DNA from: Rhizobiaceae bacterium
GTDB lineage: Bacteria; Pseudomonadota; Alphaproteobacteria; Rhizobiales; Rhizobiaceae
Reading direction: 5' to 3'
Assembly: GCA_019635755.1 (NCBI GenBank)
Contig: JAHBYW010000001.1
Location: forward strand, 961,681 to 1,025,680
DNA length: 64,000 nt
Shown: piece after piece, positions 8,330-17,455 of the stretch
Position numbering within the stretch: the first letter of the stretch is position 1
Layout: each line of letters opens with the position of its first letter
The notes under the pieces: generated by a model
Databases searched by the model: none
Told to the model about the DNA's origin: nothing
The model's input: only the letters and a program-made list of their open reading frames with translations
Position numbers and translations under genes: made by a program

Positions 8330-11300
8330 CTACCGCGCGTCGGGGAACCGCGCCAGCAGGTCCCCGACGCCGAGCACCGGCCAGCGCAGCAGCGCGCCGG
8401 ACCGATCGCCGGACATGATCTCCGTCCCCGACGGGTTCGATTCGAGATAGTCCACAGACCCGCCATGCGCCTTCAGCGCGATGGTCGGCGCACCCGGCGT
8501 GCGGGCGTCCCACACCCGCAGGTCGCCGTTCTCGAAACCGGCCGCCAGCCAACCCGCCTCGGGCAGGTAGGTCGCCGACACGATCCGCGACGCGGACGCC
8601 TCCTGCGGCAGGCGGCGGAGCACCGCGCCGGTCGTCCCGTCGAGAAGCATGACGGCGCGGTCGTCACGGACGAGACGGGCGTCGGCCAGCGTCTCGGTCG
8701 GGATCACGTCCGAGTCCGGAAGCGGACGGGCATCCGCGAGCACTGGCGACGGAACCTCCGTCAGCGGCACGATGGCAGGCGTGCCGCCGCCCGGCCGCCA
8801 CAGCAGCGCGTCGTTTTCGTAGCCGTTGGCCGCGAAGTGGCCCGCCGCGCACCTTATGCCCTCCGACCGGATGCGCGGATCCTGTGCAACGTAGAACAGC
8901 AGGATCTCCAGTTCCGCGCCGCTGTCGGCCGAATAGACGATACGGTCCGTCTCCGCGCCGTCGGCCAGACTCCGCCGCGACACGAAGAGATGCGCGTCGG
9001 CTTCCGTCGAGCCGCCTTCGCCCAGCACATAGGCCGTCGCACCGTCGTCGGCGACGCACACATGGTGCACCCAGCCGCCCATCTCGTACGTCGCCGCCGG
9101 CACGGCAGCGCCGGAGCCGGTGTCGAAAAGCTGCAGCGTCCTGCCTGAGGACACGATCAGCCGGTCGCCCGACAGCGCCCAGTTGCGTGCGATGGAAAAC
9201 TCGAAGGCCTCCAGGTCGAGCGCCTGCTCGACCTTTTTCGCCAGGTCGAAGACGAGCAGCTTCTGCTTGCCTTCCAGCACCGCCGCGGTCCGCGATGCGT
9301 TGACACCGGGCGGGCTGTCGATGGCGGTGGCATAGACCTCGTCCCCATTCTCCGCCCGCGCGACGCCAAGCCGCGCCGGATAGGACATGATCGTCTCCGA
9401 CTTGAGCAGCCCGACCAGGCCCTGTCCGAGATCGATCATCCCGCCGTGACCGTACGGACCGCCGCCGAAGTCCTCCTTGCCCCAGATCCTCGCCATCGTG
9501 CCGTCCGGCTGCCGCCGCATGACGATCGCGTCGTAGCGTTTCAACAGGCCGTCCTTCGGGTGGACGAACACGGTTGCGATGTCCGTGTCGCTGAGGAACT
9601 GCGCCGACGCCAGCGAGACGCCGGCCTGGTCGGCGGCCTGCAGCAGCACGTTGCTTGAGGCCTGCAGCGGCACGATCGTCTCCGGCCCGGACTGACGATA
9701 GGCGACCAGCGTCGCGCCGCCGTCGATCAGCGCGAGGTCGTCCACGTCGCGGTCGAACTGGTGGAGCTGGCGCAGGGCTGCGCCGGTGCGCCCGTCCAGA
9801 ACCGCCGCCGCCTGCCCGAAGGTCAGCACCAGGATGTTGCCGGCGGCATCGAAGCCCTGGAAAGCGCATTCGCAGCGGACCGGCGTCTGCGTCCGTGCCG
9901 CGAGGTCGTGGATCACGAAGGAGATTTGCGTGTCGGCCGAATAGACCAGCTCGACGGCACGGCTGCCATCCGGGGACAGCGTCGTCGTGAAGCTCGGCGC
10001 GTCGAAGGACAGCAGGGTCTGGCCGTCCGACAGGCGGAAGACATTGGTGCCCTCGCCGTCGTAGGTTTCGAGGAGGTCGCCGCCGAAATAGAGGAAGCTC
10101 ACCCATTCGTTGCGGCCGGTCGAGAGCCTCCCGGTCTCCGTCCGCGTCCCGAGATCGAAGCGGACGATGTCGCCGTTCCACATCCCGATCAGCAGTTCGC
10201 CGGTCGGCGCCACGGCCAGCGAGGCGCAGGCGGAATCGCCGAGCGACGCCTGCCAGGCCATCGTCGCCTCGCCCCCGCCCTGCGGCGGAAGCGCGATGCC
10301 GATCAGCTGGTTGCGGGTGCAGCCGACGATGCTGTCGGGGCCGAGCGCGACCTGGATGACCGGCTTCAGATTGTCCATGCTGAGGCCGCTGTAGCTGAAT
10401 TCGTCCCAGGTCCTCGTGGCCACCGTGTAGCGGAGCATGCCGAGCCACGAGTCCACGAACACGGTCGAGCCGTCGGAGGTCAGCCCTCTCAGATCGGCTC
10501 CGCCGGTCTTGCGCTGATGGATCACCCCCTCCGTCGGCGACCAGATGACCGCGTTGGCGAGTTGGTCGACGGAGAAGTAGGTGCCGTCCGCGAGCGGCGT
10601 GGCGTTCAGCCCGAGCTGGCCATAGGCGATGATGTCGAATTCGCGCGGGCGGCTGCCGATGAACCCGGCCTCGTAAAGCACGCTGTAGGCCTGCGGGATG
10701 AACGGTATCGACCCGTCGGTGACGAGCGCCTCTCGCGCCAGCTGGACCGCGCTCTCCCGCCGGCCCGCGGTGAGCAGGTCGCGGGCGCGGATCGACGTGT
10801 TCACCGCCGCCAGCGTGCGCCGGTCGCGATCGGTCTGCGATTGCAGTTCCGCCAGCCGCTCCTTCTCGCGCCGGTCGGATTCGATTTGCCACAAGGCGCC
10901 GCCGACGGCAGCCAGCGCGGCGATGCCGGCTGCCGCCGCGACCATGCGGTTGCGCCGCCGCCGCTGCAGGTCGCGGCGGACCAGGCTGTCGTAGCGGATG
11001 TCGAGCAGGCCGGAGACCAGCTTGGCGATCGCCCGCGTCTTGCCGTCGCCGACGGAGCGGGCATCCGCCGCCAGCGGCTCCAGCACCTTGCCGTCCGGCC
11101 CGACCAGCCCGCCGCGCAGGGCGGGCGGAAAGCACTCGCGTGGGTCCGGCTCCGCGCCGCCGCTGACATTCGGCTCGCCGGCGACGATCAGGGTCAGGAT
11201 GCGACCGGGTTTCGGCCGCGTCCCGTTCAGCGCCGCGAACTCCCGGATCTCCTGGTCGACGTAGCGCGAACGGGCCGACGCCGGCGAGGCGACGACGATC

Positions 11301-11581
11301 AGGTTCTGCGACTCGCTCAGCGCCTTGCGGATTTCCGCGCCCAGATCGCCTGCCGCCGAAGCATCGTCGCGGTCGCGGAAGAACCGGCCGAGCCGGCGCG
11401 GCGGAACCTCGCCCGACTGCGTGGCGATGCCTTGCGGAACCGAGTAGCCCTCAAGTCGCGCCAGCAGCCATCGGGCCCACGCCTGGTCACGGTGACTATA
11501 ACTGATGAAGGCGCGATAGGTGAACGTGTCGGGACGGCTGGTTGATCCGTCCGCCAGGCCTCTGGTGTCGATCTCGTCCAT
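8330..11581 (-). CDS. TIR-domain membrane protein with a large beta-propeller-like C-terminal region
   Basis: The 1083-residue protein starts with a TIR domain (residues ~20-135; FTYRAFISYSHRDQAWARWL, then RSRYVDQEIREF). Glu111 lies in the position of the catalytic glutamate of NAD-cleaving TIR domains. A basic linker, one membrane helix (~213-231, MVAAAAGIAALAAVGGALW) and a short charged coiled coil follow. Residues ~290-1083 form a long repeat region with WD40/quinoprotein-like blades, ending in GDLRVWDARTPGAPTIALK and GTEIMSGDRSGALLRWPV. The TIR and propeller would lie on opposite faces of the membrane if the helix spans it. TIR proteins can act in defence or NAD signalling; the role here is unknown. 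It converges with the aceA operon. Confidence 0.82.
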   Translation of the reverse strand: MDEIDTRGLADGSTSRPDTFTYRAFISYSHRDQAWARWLLARLEGYSVPQGIATQSGEVPPRRLGRFFRDRDDASAAGDLGAEIRKALSESQNLIVVASPASARSRYVDQEIREFAALNGTRPKPGRILTLIVAGEPNVSGGAEPDPRECFPPALRGGLVGPDGKVLEPLAADARSVGDGKTRAIAKLVSGLLDIRYDSLVRRDLQRRRRNRMVAAAAGIAALAAVGGALWQIESDRREKERLAELQSQTDRDRRTLAAVNTSIRARDLLTAGRRESAVQLAREALVTDGSIPFIPQAYSVLYEAGFIGSRPREFDIIAYGQLGLNATPLADGTYFSVDQLANAVIWSPTEGVIHQRKTGGADLRGLTSDGSTVFVDSWLGMLRYTVATRTWDEFSYSGLSMDNLKPVIQVALGPDSIVGCTRNQLIGIALPPQGGGEATMAWQASLGDSACASLAVAPTGELLIGMWNGDIVRFDLGTRTETGRLSTGRNEWVSFLYFGGDLLETYDGEGTNVFRLSDGQTLLSFDAPSFTTTLSPDGSRAVELVYSADTQISFVIHDLAARTQTPVRCECAFQGFDAAGNILVLTFGQAAAVLDGRTGAALRQLHQFDRDVDDLALIDGGATLVAYRQSGPETIVPLQASSNVLLQAADQAGVSLASAQFLSDTDIATVFVHPKDGLLKRYDAIVMRRQPDGTMARIWGKEDFGGGPYGHGGMIDLGQGLVGLLKSETIMSYPARLGVARAENGDEVYATAIDSPPGVNASRTAAVLEGKQKLLVFDLAKKVEQALDLEAFEFSIARNWALSGDRLIVSSGRTLQLFDTGSGAAVPAATYEMGGWVHHVCVADDGATAYVLGEGGSTEADAHLFVSRRSLADGAETDRIVYSADSGAELEILLFYVAQDPRIRSEGIRCAAGHFAANGYENDALLWRPGGGTPAIVPLTEVPSPVLADARPLPDSDVIPTETLADARLVRDDRAVMLLDGTTGAVLRRLPQEASASRIVSATYLPEAGWLAAGFENGDLRVWDARTPGAPTIALKAHGGSVDYLESNPSGTEIMSGDRSGALLRWPVLGVGDLLARFPDAR

Positions 11582-11740
11582 CCCCGCCCCGCGCGGACCG
11601 GCACGAAATACTGGCCGGAACCGGTCCGATGATCAGCCTCGCGCGCCGCGCTTTTCCTGTCAACGCAGCCGGCCGCGGCGTTGACTTTCGGCCCGATCCG
11701 GCCACACTTCCCGGCTCCAGCCCCATTCGTTTCAGCCCCC

Positions 11741-12199
11741 ATGTCGAACTCGCGCATCATCTCCTTCCCCGGCCTGGACAGCAGGTATGGGGCAGACCGC
11801 CCCCCGGTCGGACGCGATGCCAATGCGGCGGCGGTACTGATCGTCGGCCGCTCGCAGATCAATCGCGTCGTCGTCGGCAAGATCGTCGAGCGCTCCGGCC
11901 TGCGGCCCCAGTCGGTCGCCCCGGAGGATGCCGCCGGCAAGCTCGCCGAGATGGAACCGAGGCTGGTCATCCTCGACGGCGGCGCGGACAATCGCGACTG
12001 CGAGGCGCTGATGGTGCGGCTGGTGGACCAGCGCCGTGTGTCCGACAAGAGCTACCCCCGCGTCATCCTGCTGTCCAACCGCACCGGCACGCCGACCGGC
12101 ATCACGCTCGGCTCGCCGGTCGACGCCGTCGTGGCGAAGCCGATCACGCCGGAATCGCTCCAGCCGGTCGTCGACCGGCTGCTGCCGCGAGCCAGCTGA
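11741..12199 (+). CDS. Receiver-domain-like protein lacking the acidic pocket
   Basis: This 152-residue protein has a receiver fold pattern: strand AAVLIVGRSQINRVVVGKIV, the putative phospho-acceptor Asp79 in RLVILDGGADNRD, a strand SYPRVILLSN, and the conserved lysine in DAVVAKPITPESL. The acidic pair normally ending strand 1 (as in LIVDDD) is replaced by GR, so Mg-dependent phosphorylation may be impaired. There is no output domain. It is divergent from the TIR protein (160 bases apart) and followed by puuA2 66 bases downstream. An upstream in-frame start exists, but the ATG at 11741 begins the recognisable protein. Confidence 0.72.
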   Translation: MSNSRIISFPGLDSRYGADRPPVGRDANAAAVLIVGRSQINRVVVGKIVERSGLRPQSVAPEDAAGKLAEMEPRLVILDGGADNRDCEALMVRLVDQRRVSDKSYPRVILLSNRTGTPTGITLGSPVDAVVAKPITPESLQPVVDRLLPRAS

Positions 12200-12267
12200 C
12201 GCCTCCCCTTCCCTTCCGTCGAAGCGCGCGGCTATACTCGCCTCATCAGCAAAATCTCTGGTGATTG

Positions 12268-13701
12268 ATGGCCCTCGCGAAGAAGGAAGTCCGACCGTCA
12301 GGCCGAGGCACGCGTTCGCGCACGCGTCCCTTCGTCAAGAACAAGCGCGGCGTAAAGAATTGGAAAGAGGCGGCCGCCTGGCTGGAATGGCGCAGCATCG
12401 AGGACATCGAGTGCATCACACCGGACCAGGCCGGCGTCGCCCGCGGCAAGATGATGCCGTCGAACAAGTTCACCTCGAACACGTCGCTTGCGCTGCCGTC
12501 GGCGCCATTCATGATGACCATTTCCGGCGACTATCCGGAGGACGGCAACGGGTTCGCCTATCCTGAGGACGACGGCGACCTGAAGCTCGTTCCCGACCTG
12601 TCGACACTGTCAGCGGTCCCGTGGGAAAGCGACGCCACCGCGCAGGTCATCTGCGACCTCGTCCACCAGGACGGTCGCCTCGTCGAGTTCACTCCCCGCA
12701 ACGTGTTGCGCCGCGTCATCGCGGCCTATGCGGAACTCGGCCTTCGCTGCGTCGTCGCGCCCGAGATCGAGTTCTACCTCGTCCGCAAGAACCCAGACCC
12801 CGATTATCCGCTGATCCCGCCGGTCGGCCGCTCCGGGCGTCCCATCGCCGGCGGCTCGGGCTACTCGATCGCCGGCGTCAACGAGTTCGACGAGCTCATC
12901 GACGACATCTACCACTTCTCCGAGGCGCAGGGACTGGAGATCGACACGCTCATCCACGAGGAAGGCGCCGGCCAGCTCGAGATCAACCTGCGCCACGGCG
13001 ACCCGATCCAGCTCGCCGACCAGGTGTTCCTGTTCAAGCGGACGATCCGCGAGGCGGCGCTGAAGCACGAGACCTATGCGACCTTCATGGCCAAGCCGAT
13101 CCAGGGCCAGCCCGGTTCGGCCATGCACATCCACCAGTCGATCATCGACCAGAAGACCGGAAGGAACGTCTTCACCAATGAGGACGGCAGCGAGGCCGAC
13201 GCCTTCTTCCACTTCATCGGCGGCATGCAGAAGCACGTACCGAACGCGCTGGTGATGTTCGCGCCCTACGTCAATTCCTATCGCCGGCTGACCCAGGCGG
13301 CGTCCGCGCCGGTCAACAACAAATGGGGCTACGACAACCGCACGACCGCGTTCCGCGTGCCCCGCTCCGATCCGGCGGCGCGGCGTGTCGAGAACCGCAT
13401 CCCGTCCTCCGATGCCAATCCGTATCTCGCGCTCGCCGCCTCGCTCGCCTGCGGCCTGATCGGCATGCGCAACAGGATCAAGTGCGACACGCCGGTCCTG
13501 ACCACGGCGAACGAGGACGAGATCGACCTGCCGCGCGGGCTGCTCGAGGCCGTCGACCTGTTCGAGGCCGATGAAGACCTGCGCGACATGCTGGGCTCCG
13601 TCTTCTGTTCCACCTACGCCGCGATCAAGCGCGCCGAGTTCGAGACGTTCATGGAAGTGATCAGCCCGTGGGAGCGGGAGTTTCTGCTGCTGAACGTGTA
13701 G
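12268..13701 (+). CDS. puuA: Glutamine-synthetase-family ligase, second PuuA-like enzyme
   Basis: The 477-residue gamma-glutamyl-amine ligase has a basic N-terminal extension of about 30 residues and then the superfamily domains. Visible motifs are APEIEFYLVRKN near residue 165, GSAMHIHQSI near residue 290 and RRVENRIPSSDANPYLALAA near residue 370. It should ATP-dependently attach glutamate to an amine such as putrescine. Its natural partner is the FAD oxidase at 14168-15451, which would oxidise the gamma-glutamylamine; the two genes are separated by an inserted-looking four-helix-bundle gene. Together with the first ligase and the binding protein it makes a split polyamine catabolic set. Confidence 0.87.
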   Translation: MALAKKEVRPSGRGTRSRTRPFVKNKRGVKNWKEAAAWLEWRSIEDIECITPDQAGVARGKMMPSNKFTSNTSLALPSAPFMMTISGDYPEDGNGFAYPEDDGDLKLVPDLSTLSAVPWESDATAQVICDLVHQDGRLVEFTPRNVLRRVIAAYAELGLRCVVAPEIEFYLVRKNPDPDYPLIPPVGRSGRPIAGGSGYSIAGVNEFDELIDDIYHFSEAQGLEIDTLIHEEGAGQLEINLRHGDPIQLADQVFLFKRTIREAALKHETYATFMAKPIQGQPGSAMHIHQSIIDQKTGRNVFTNEDGSEADAFFHFIGGMQKHVPNALVMFAPYVNSYRRLTQAASAPVNNKWGYDNRTTAFRVPRSDPAARRVENRIPSSDANPYLALAASLACGLIGMRNRIKCDTPVLTTANEDEIDLPRGLLEAVDLFEADEDLRDMLGSVFCSTYAAIKRAEFETFMEVISPWEREFLLLNV

Positions 13702-13707
13702 GTACGC

Positions 13708-13747
13708 GCAGTAGGGCAGTAGGGCAGTAGGGCAGTAGGGCAGTAGG
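13708..13747. repeat. Five tandem octamers GCAGTAGG
   Basis: Five perfect copies of GCAGTAGG lie between the puuA2 stop and the start of the four-helix-bundle gene. A three-copy degenerate array in the opposite orientation lies on the other side of that gene at 14137-14160. In a transcript the two arrays could pair and enclose the gene. Confidence 0.9.
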
Positions 13748-13752
13748 GAGCG

Positions 13753-14124
13753 ATGCCTGCGCAAATTGAGTCCTACAAGGACATGATCGTATGGCAGCAG
13801 GCAATGGATTTGGTCGTTGCCGTGTATGCCACCACCAAGAGTTGGCCCAAGGATGAACTCTATGGCCTCACGTCACAGGCTCGTCGCACGGCCACGTCGG
13901 TTCCCGCAAACATCGCCGAGGGATATGCGCGCGAGAATCGTGGCTCCTATCAACAGTTCCTTCGGATTGCTCAGGGTTCGCTGAAAGAGTTGGAAACGCA
14001 CCTCATGATCGCTCAGCGCATCGGTTTCGCCGATGACAAAACTGTTGCGCCGTTGCTCGGTCAGTCGGAAAGCGTTGGCAAGCTCCTCAAGCTCCTTATC
14101 CGTCGCCTGTCCGGAGAACACTGA
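13753..14124 (+). CDS. Four-helix-bundle protein of the 23S rRNA intervening-sequence (IVP) family
   Basis: The 123-residue, all-helical protein carries the family's signatures: YKDMIVWQQAMDLVVAVY, ELYGLTSQARRTATSVPANI, AEGYARENRGSYQQFLRIA and GSLKELETHLMIAQRIGF. Relatives are encoded inside intervening sequences of some 23S rRNA genes, as accessory proteins of diversity-generating retroelements (Avd), and as free-standing genes of unknown function. It sits between two genes of one polyamine pathway and is visibly lower in GC than they are. It is flanked by inverted arrays of an octamer, all of which suggest acquisition as a small cassette. No reverse transcriptase is nearby. Confidence 0.87.
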   Translation: MPAQIESYKDMIVWQQAMDLVVAVYATTKSWPKDELYGLTSQARRTATSVPANIAEGYARENRGSYQQFLRIAQGSLKELETHLMIAQRIGFADDKTVAPLLGQSESVGKLLKLLIRRLSGEH

Positions 14125-14136
14125 TGCACCTATTGC

Positions 14137-14160
14137 CGTACTGCCCTACTGCCTTACTGC
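14137..14160. repeat. Three degenerate inverted octamers (CNTACTGC)
   Basis: CGTACTGC-CCTACTGC-CTTACTGC is the inverse of the GCAGTAGG array at 13708-13747. It ends 7 bases before the puuB-like start codon. The two arrays bracket the four-helix-bundle gene exactly between two pathway genes. Confidence 0.85.
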
Positions 14161-14167
14161 CCTGACC

Positions 14168-15451
14168 ATGACCTACCAATCCCCCATCTCCCCTGGCTAC
14201 TCCTGGTACGAGGACACGGTCGGCGTGCGGCCCGAATACCCGCCGCTCGACGGTGACGTCACGGTCGACGTGGCCATCGTCGGCGGCGGCTTCACCGGCC
14301 TGTCTGCGGCGGTCCATCTGGCGAAGTCGGGCGTCAGCGTCGCGCTGATCGAGGCCCACCGCTTCGGCGACGGCGCTTCGGGGCGCAATGGGGGGCAGCT
14401 GGGCACCGGCCAGCGCGCCGGGCCGGAGGAGATGGAGAAGGAATTCGGCTTCGCCCGCGCCAAGGTCCTCTTCGACCTCGCGGAGGAGGCCAAGGCCCAC
14501 CTGCTGGAATTCGCCTCCGTCAACGGCATCGAGATCGACTTCCGCCCGGGCCACCTGAACGTCACGCACAAGCCGCGCGAACTGCCCGAATACGAGGAAT
14601 ACGCGGCGACGGCGGCCCGCTTCGGCTACCCCCACATCACGGTGATGGACGCGGCAGAGACCGCGGAGCGGGTCGGCTCGACCGCCTATGTAGGCGGCAC
14701 CCGCGACACCGGCACCGGACATATCCATCCGCTGAAGCTGCTGGTCGGCACCGCGCGCGTTGCGGCTGCATCGGGCGCGCGCCTGTTCGAGCGCACCCGG
14801 GCGACCGGCGTCACGACGAAGGGCGGCAAGGTACAGGTCGCCACGCCGACCGGAACGATCACCGCCGGCAGATGCCTGCTCGCCATCGACGCCTATGGCG
14901 GCGAACTCGAGCCGGCGACGGCGTCGCACATCATGCCGATCGGATCCTTCATCGGCGCGACGGTGCCGCTCGGATCCGACAGCCCGGTCCTGCCGGGCGG
15001 CGAATCCGTGTCGGACTCGCGCTTCGTCGTCCGCTACTTCCGTCGCGCCCCGACCGGCGAGCTGCTGTTCGGAGGACGCGAGATCTATGCCGTCAAGGAT
15101 CCGAACGACATCCACATCCACATCCGCCGCCAGATCGCGGAAACCTATCCGGCTTTGAAGGATGTCCGGATCACGCATGGCTGGGGCGGCTATGTCGGCA
15201 TCACGCTGCCGCGCAAGCCGTTCGTCCGCGAGGTGATGCCGAACGTGATCTCCGCCGGCGGCTATTCCGGCCACGGCGTCATGCTGTCCAACTTCACCGG
15301 CAAGCTCTACGCCGAAGCCGTCGCCGGAAACCGCGACCGCCTCAAGCTGATCGAGGACCTGAAGATACCGGCATTTCCCGGCGGCAGCCGCTTCCGCGCC
15401 CCGCTGCTCTTCCTGGCGCTCAACTGGTACGCGCTGCGCGACCGGTTTTGA
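14168..15451 (+). CDS. puuB: FAD-dependent amine oxidoreductase, probable gamma-glutamylputrescine oxidase (PuuB-like)
   Basis: The 427-residue protein is a DAO-family flavoenzyme. The dinucleotide-binding motif VDVAIVGGGFTGLSAAVHLA is near residue 35, followed by the N-terminal tail SPGYSWYEDTV common in PuuB proteins, GRNGGQLGTGQR near residue 75, and the C-terminal FAD contact ISAGGYSGHGVML. It should oxidise a gamma-glutamylated amine to the aldehyde with release of H2O2 and ammonia. Its likely substrate supplier is puuA2 upstream. The expected PuuC and PuuD steps are not in this window, although an aldehyde dehydrogenase of unknown specificity lies at 23107. Confidence 0.87.
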   Translation: MTYQSPISPGYSWYEDTVGVRPEYPPLDGDVTVDVAIVGGGFTGLSAAVHLAKSGVSVALIEAHRFGDGASGRNGGQLGTGQRAGPEEMEKEFGFARAKVLFDLAEEAKAHLLEFASVNGIEIDFRPGHLNVTHKPRELPEYEEYAATAARFGYPHITVMDAAETAERVGSTAYVGGTRDTGTGHIHPLKLLVGTARVAAASGARLFERTRATGVTTKGGKVQVATPTGTITAGRCLLAIDAYGGELEPATASHIMPIGSFIGATVPLGSDSPVLPGGESVSDSRFVVRYFRRAPTGELLFGGREIYAVKDPNDIHIHIRRQIAETYPALKDVRITHGWGGYVGITLPRKPFVREVMPNVISAGGYSGHGVMLSNFTGKLYAEAVAGNRDRLKLIEDLKIPAFPGGSRFRAPLLFLALNWYALRDRF

Positions 15452-15496
15452 GGCCGGGCGCGTTCATGCTATCCTTTAGGGAAATGAGGTCCGATC

Positions 15497-15697
15497 ATGA
15501 CCAAGCTCGAGACGATCGAGGAAAGCATCAGCGCCCTGCCCGACAAGGAGCTCTGGACGCTTTCGGAGTGGCTCGAGGAGCTGAAGGCCGCTCGCTGGGA
15601 CAAGCAGATCGAGGAAGACGCCAAGGCCGGCAAATTGGACAAGCTTTTCGCCCAAGCAAAGGCTGATATTGCGGCAGGCCGCGTCAAGCCGCTTTGA
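15497..15697 (+). CDS. Small antitoxin-like protein of a RelE/ParE-type pair
   Basis: The 66-residue acidic helical protein (MTKLETIEESISALPDKELW...) overlaps the start of a RelE/ParE-like toxin frame by four bases. It has the form of the short antitoxin of such pairs: a helical N-terminus with LSEWLEELKAARWDKQIEED and a C-terminal tail AKADIAAGRVKPL. No DNA-binding domain is obvious. A palindrome-like TATCCTTTAGGGA about 20 bases upstream resembles half of the operator of the higBA module at 5057. The toxin partner is frameshifted. Confidence 0.72.
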   Translation: MTKLETIEESISALPDKELWTLSEWLEELKAARWDKQIEEDAKAGKLDKLFAQAKADIAAGRVKPL

Positions 15698-15947
15698 AGC
15701 ATCGAGCCACCAGCCAATTCTGGCAACTCTATCACGCGCTGCCTCCCGACGTACGGCAGTTGGTGGTCAGGAGTTTCGCCTTGATGGCTGAGAATTCCAG
15801 ACACCCTTCCTCCAGTTGAAGCGGGTAGGCGAAGGTTGGTCGGTGCGTGTCGGAAGAAACTATCGAGCGCTCGCCGTCGAGAGCGTGGACGGTCTGGACT
15901 GGTTCTGGATCGGCCCGCACGACGAATACGACCGGCTGATCCGCTAG
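15694..15947 (+). pseudogene. RelE/ParE-like toxin interrupted by an apparent 1-base deletion
   Basis: From a TTG overlapping the antitoxin stop, the frame gives KHRATSQFWQLYHALPPDV and QLVVRSFALMAENSRHPS, and then stops. The family-typical remainder (LQLKRVGEGWSVRVGRNYRA, LAVESVDGLDWFWIGPHDEY, DRLIR) continues in the neighbouring frame to the stop at 15945-15947. Adding a single C in the ACCCTTCC tract near 15810 restores an 84-residue toxin. Members of the RelE/ParE superfamily cleave mRNA or poison gyrase. The deletion may be genuine or a sequencing error at a short C/T tract. Confidence 0.77.
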
Positions 15948-16016
15948 CCAGCGAAGTGCTCGCGCTTGGTGGCGGCTCCGCGTGACAGGGACAAGGACCG
16001 GACCGGACGAGCGGCG

Positions 16017-17207
16017 TTAGCTCTCGTCAAGGTCCGGCGCTGGCATCGGGCCCAGCCGCAGCACCAGCGCGCCCAGCAGCGCTGCGACGAGCGATCCCGC
16101 AAGAATGCCGACCTTGGTCGCGTCCTGCAGCGCCGGGCTGTCGGCAAAGGCCAGCAGGCCGATGAACAGGCTCATCGTGAAGCCGATGCCGCAGAGCAGC
16201 GCCACGCCCGTGATGTGGCTCCAGCCGGCATTGGCCGGCATGTCCGCCAGTCCGGTGCGGATGGCGATCCACGATGTTCCGAGCACGCCGACGAGCTTGC
16301 CCGCGACCAGCCCCGCCGCGACGCCCAGCGTCAGCGGCTCGCCGAGGGCGGCCAGCGTCATGCCGGCGAAGGAGACGCCGGCATTGGCGAAGCCGAAGAT
16401 CGGCACGATGACGAATGGCACGATGCCGTGCAGGCCGTGCTCCAGCCGGTGCAGCGGCGATGCTTCGAGGTCGCTGGCGATACCGGGCGCGCGGCGAAGC
16501 GGGATCGTCATGGCGAGCGCGACGCCGGCCAGTGTTGCATGCACGCCGGACTTCAGGACCAGGAACCAGAGCACGGCGCCGAGCGCGAGGTACGGGACGA
16601 GGCTCAGCACGCCCATGCGGTTGAGCGCGATCAACACGGCAAGCACCGCGAAGGCGCCCGCGAGATAAGCACCCGACAGCCCGGTCGTATAGAACAGCGC
16701 AATGATGATCACGGCGCCGAGGTCGTCGATGATGGCAAGGGCCGTCAGGAACACCTTCAGCGACGCCGGCACGCGGTTGCCGAGGAGCGACAGAACGCCG
16801 AGCGCGAAGGCGATGTCGGTTGCCGTGGGGATCGCCCAGCCGCGCAGCGTCGAAGGGTCGCCGGCGTTAAGCGCCACGTAGATCAGCGCCGGCACCGCCA
16901 TGCCGCCGGCGGCGGCGATGCCGGGCAGGACGCGCCGGGGCCAGGTCGACAGCTGCCCGTCGAGCACCTCGCGCTTGATCTCCAGCCCGACCAGCAGGAA
17001 GAAGAGCGCCATCAGCCCGTCATTGATCCAGTGGGAAACACTGAGCGGCCCGACATAGGCGTGGAGCACGCCGAAATAGGTCGCTGCCAGCGGCGAGTTG
17101 GCGACGACGAGCGCGAGCGCCGCCGCAACCATCAGCACGATGCCGCCCGACGCCTCGCTGTCGATGAACTCGCGGAAGATCGACACGGGTCGCGCGCGGT
17201 CCGCCAT
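16017..17207 (-). CDS. nhaA: Na+/H+ antiporter NhaA
   Basis: The 396-residue inner-membrane protein has about twelve helices and the NhaA signature [20 protein letters not shown], which contains the paired aspartates that bind and exchange Na+ and H+. An early helix reads [20 protein letters not shown], and [20 protein letters not shown] lies near the C-terminus. I start it at 17207 ([11 protein letters not shown]), where GAGGAG lies 7 bases upstream; a start 12 codons earlier is possible. It gives sodium and alkaline-pH tolerance by exporting Na+ in exchange for protons. It stands alone, divergent from the SH3 protein. Confidence 0.94.
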   Translation of the reverse strand: MADRARPVSIFREFIDSEASGGIVLMVAAALALVVANSPLAATYFGVLHAYVGPLSVSHWINDGLMALFFLLVGLEIKREVLDGQLSTWPRRVLPGIAAAGGMAVPALIYVALNAGDPSTLRGWAIPTATDIAFALGVLSLLGNRVPASLKVFLTALAIIDDLGAVIIIALFYTTGLSGAYLAGAFAVLAVLIALNRMGVLSLVPYLALGAVLWFLVLKSGVHATLAGVALAMTIPLRRAPGIASDLEASPLHRLEHGLHGIVPFVIVPIFGFANAGVSFAGMTLAALGEPLTLGVAAGLVAGKLVGVLGTSWIAIRTGLADMPANAGWSHITGVALLCGIGFTMSLFIGLLAFADSPALQDATKVGILAGSLVAALLGALVLRLGPMPAPDLDES

Positions 17208-17455
17208 CAGGCTGCTCCTCTCCTCATGCCCCGCCCTGCGCACACGTCCGTGTGCGCCGCGGGTATCCTTTCGTCACCGCTTGTGATCGCCCGGTGGCGA
17301 AGTTTGGCCACATTCGCCGACGATTCTTTGAACCGGCGGGCGGAACCGGGAGACAATCCCGGACCGCCTGTCGTGTTAGAGGGAAGACCGGCAGGATTAG
17401 CAAGTCGCGGGGGCGCTTCTGATCGTCGCAGTCCGGTCGATCACGGAGTTCACGC

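Noticed and set aside
8330..11581. TIR protein considered as the effector of a Thoeris or CBASS defence operon.
   Set aside because: No ThsA-like, cyclase or other defence partner is adjacent; the neighbours are aceA and polyamine genes.
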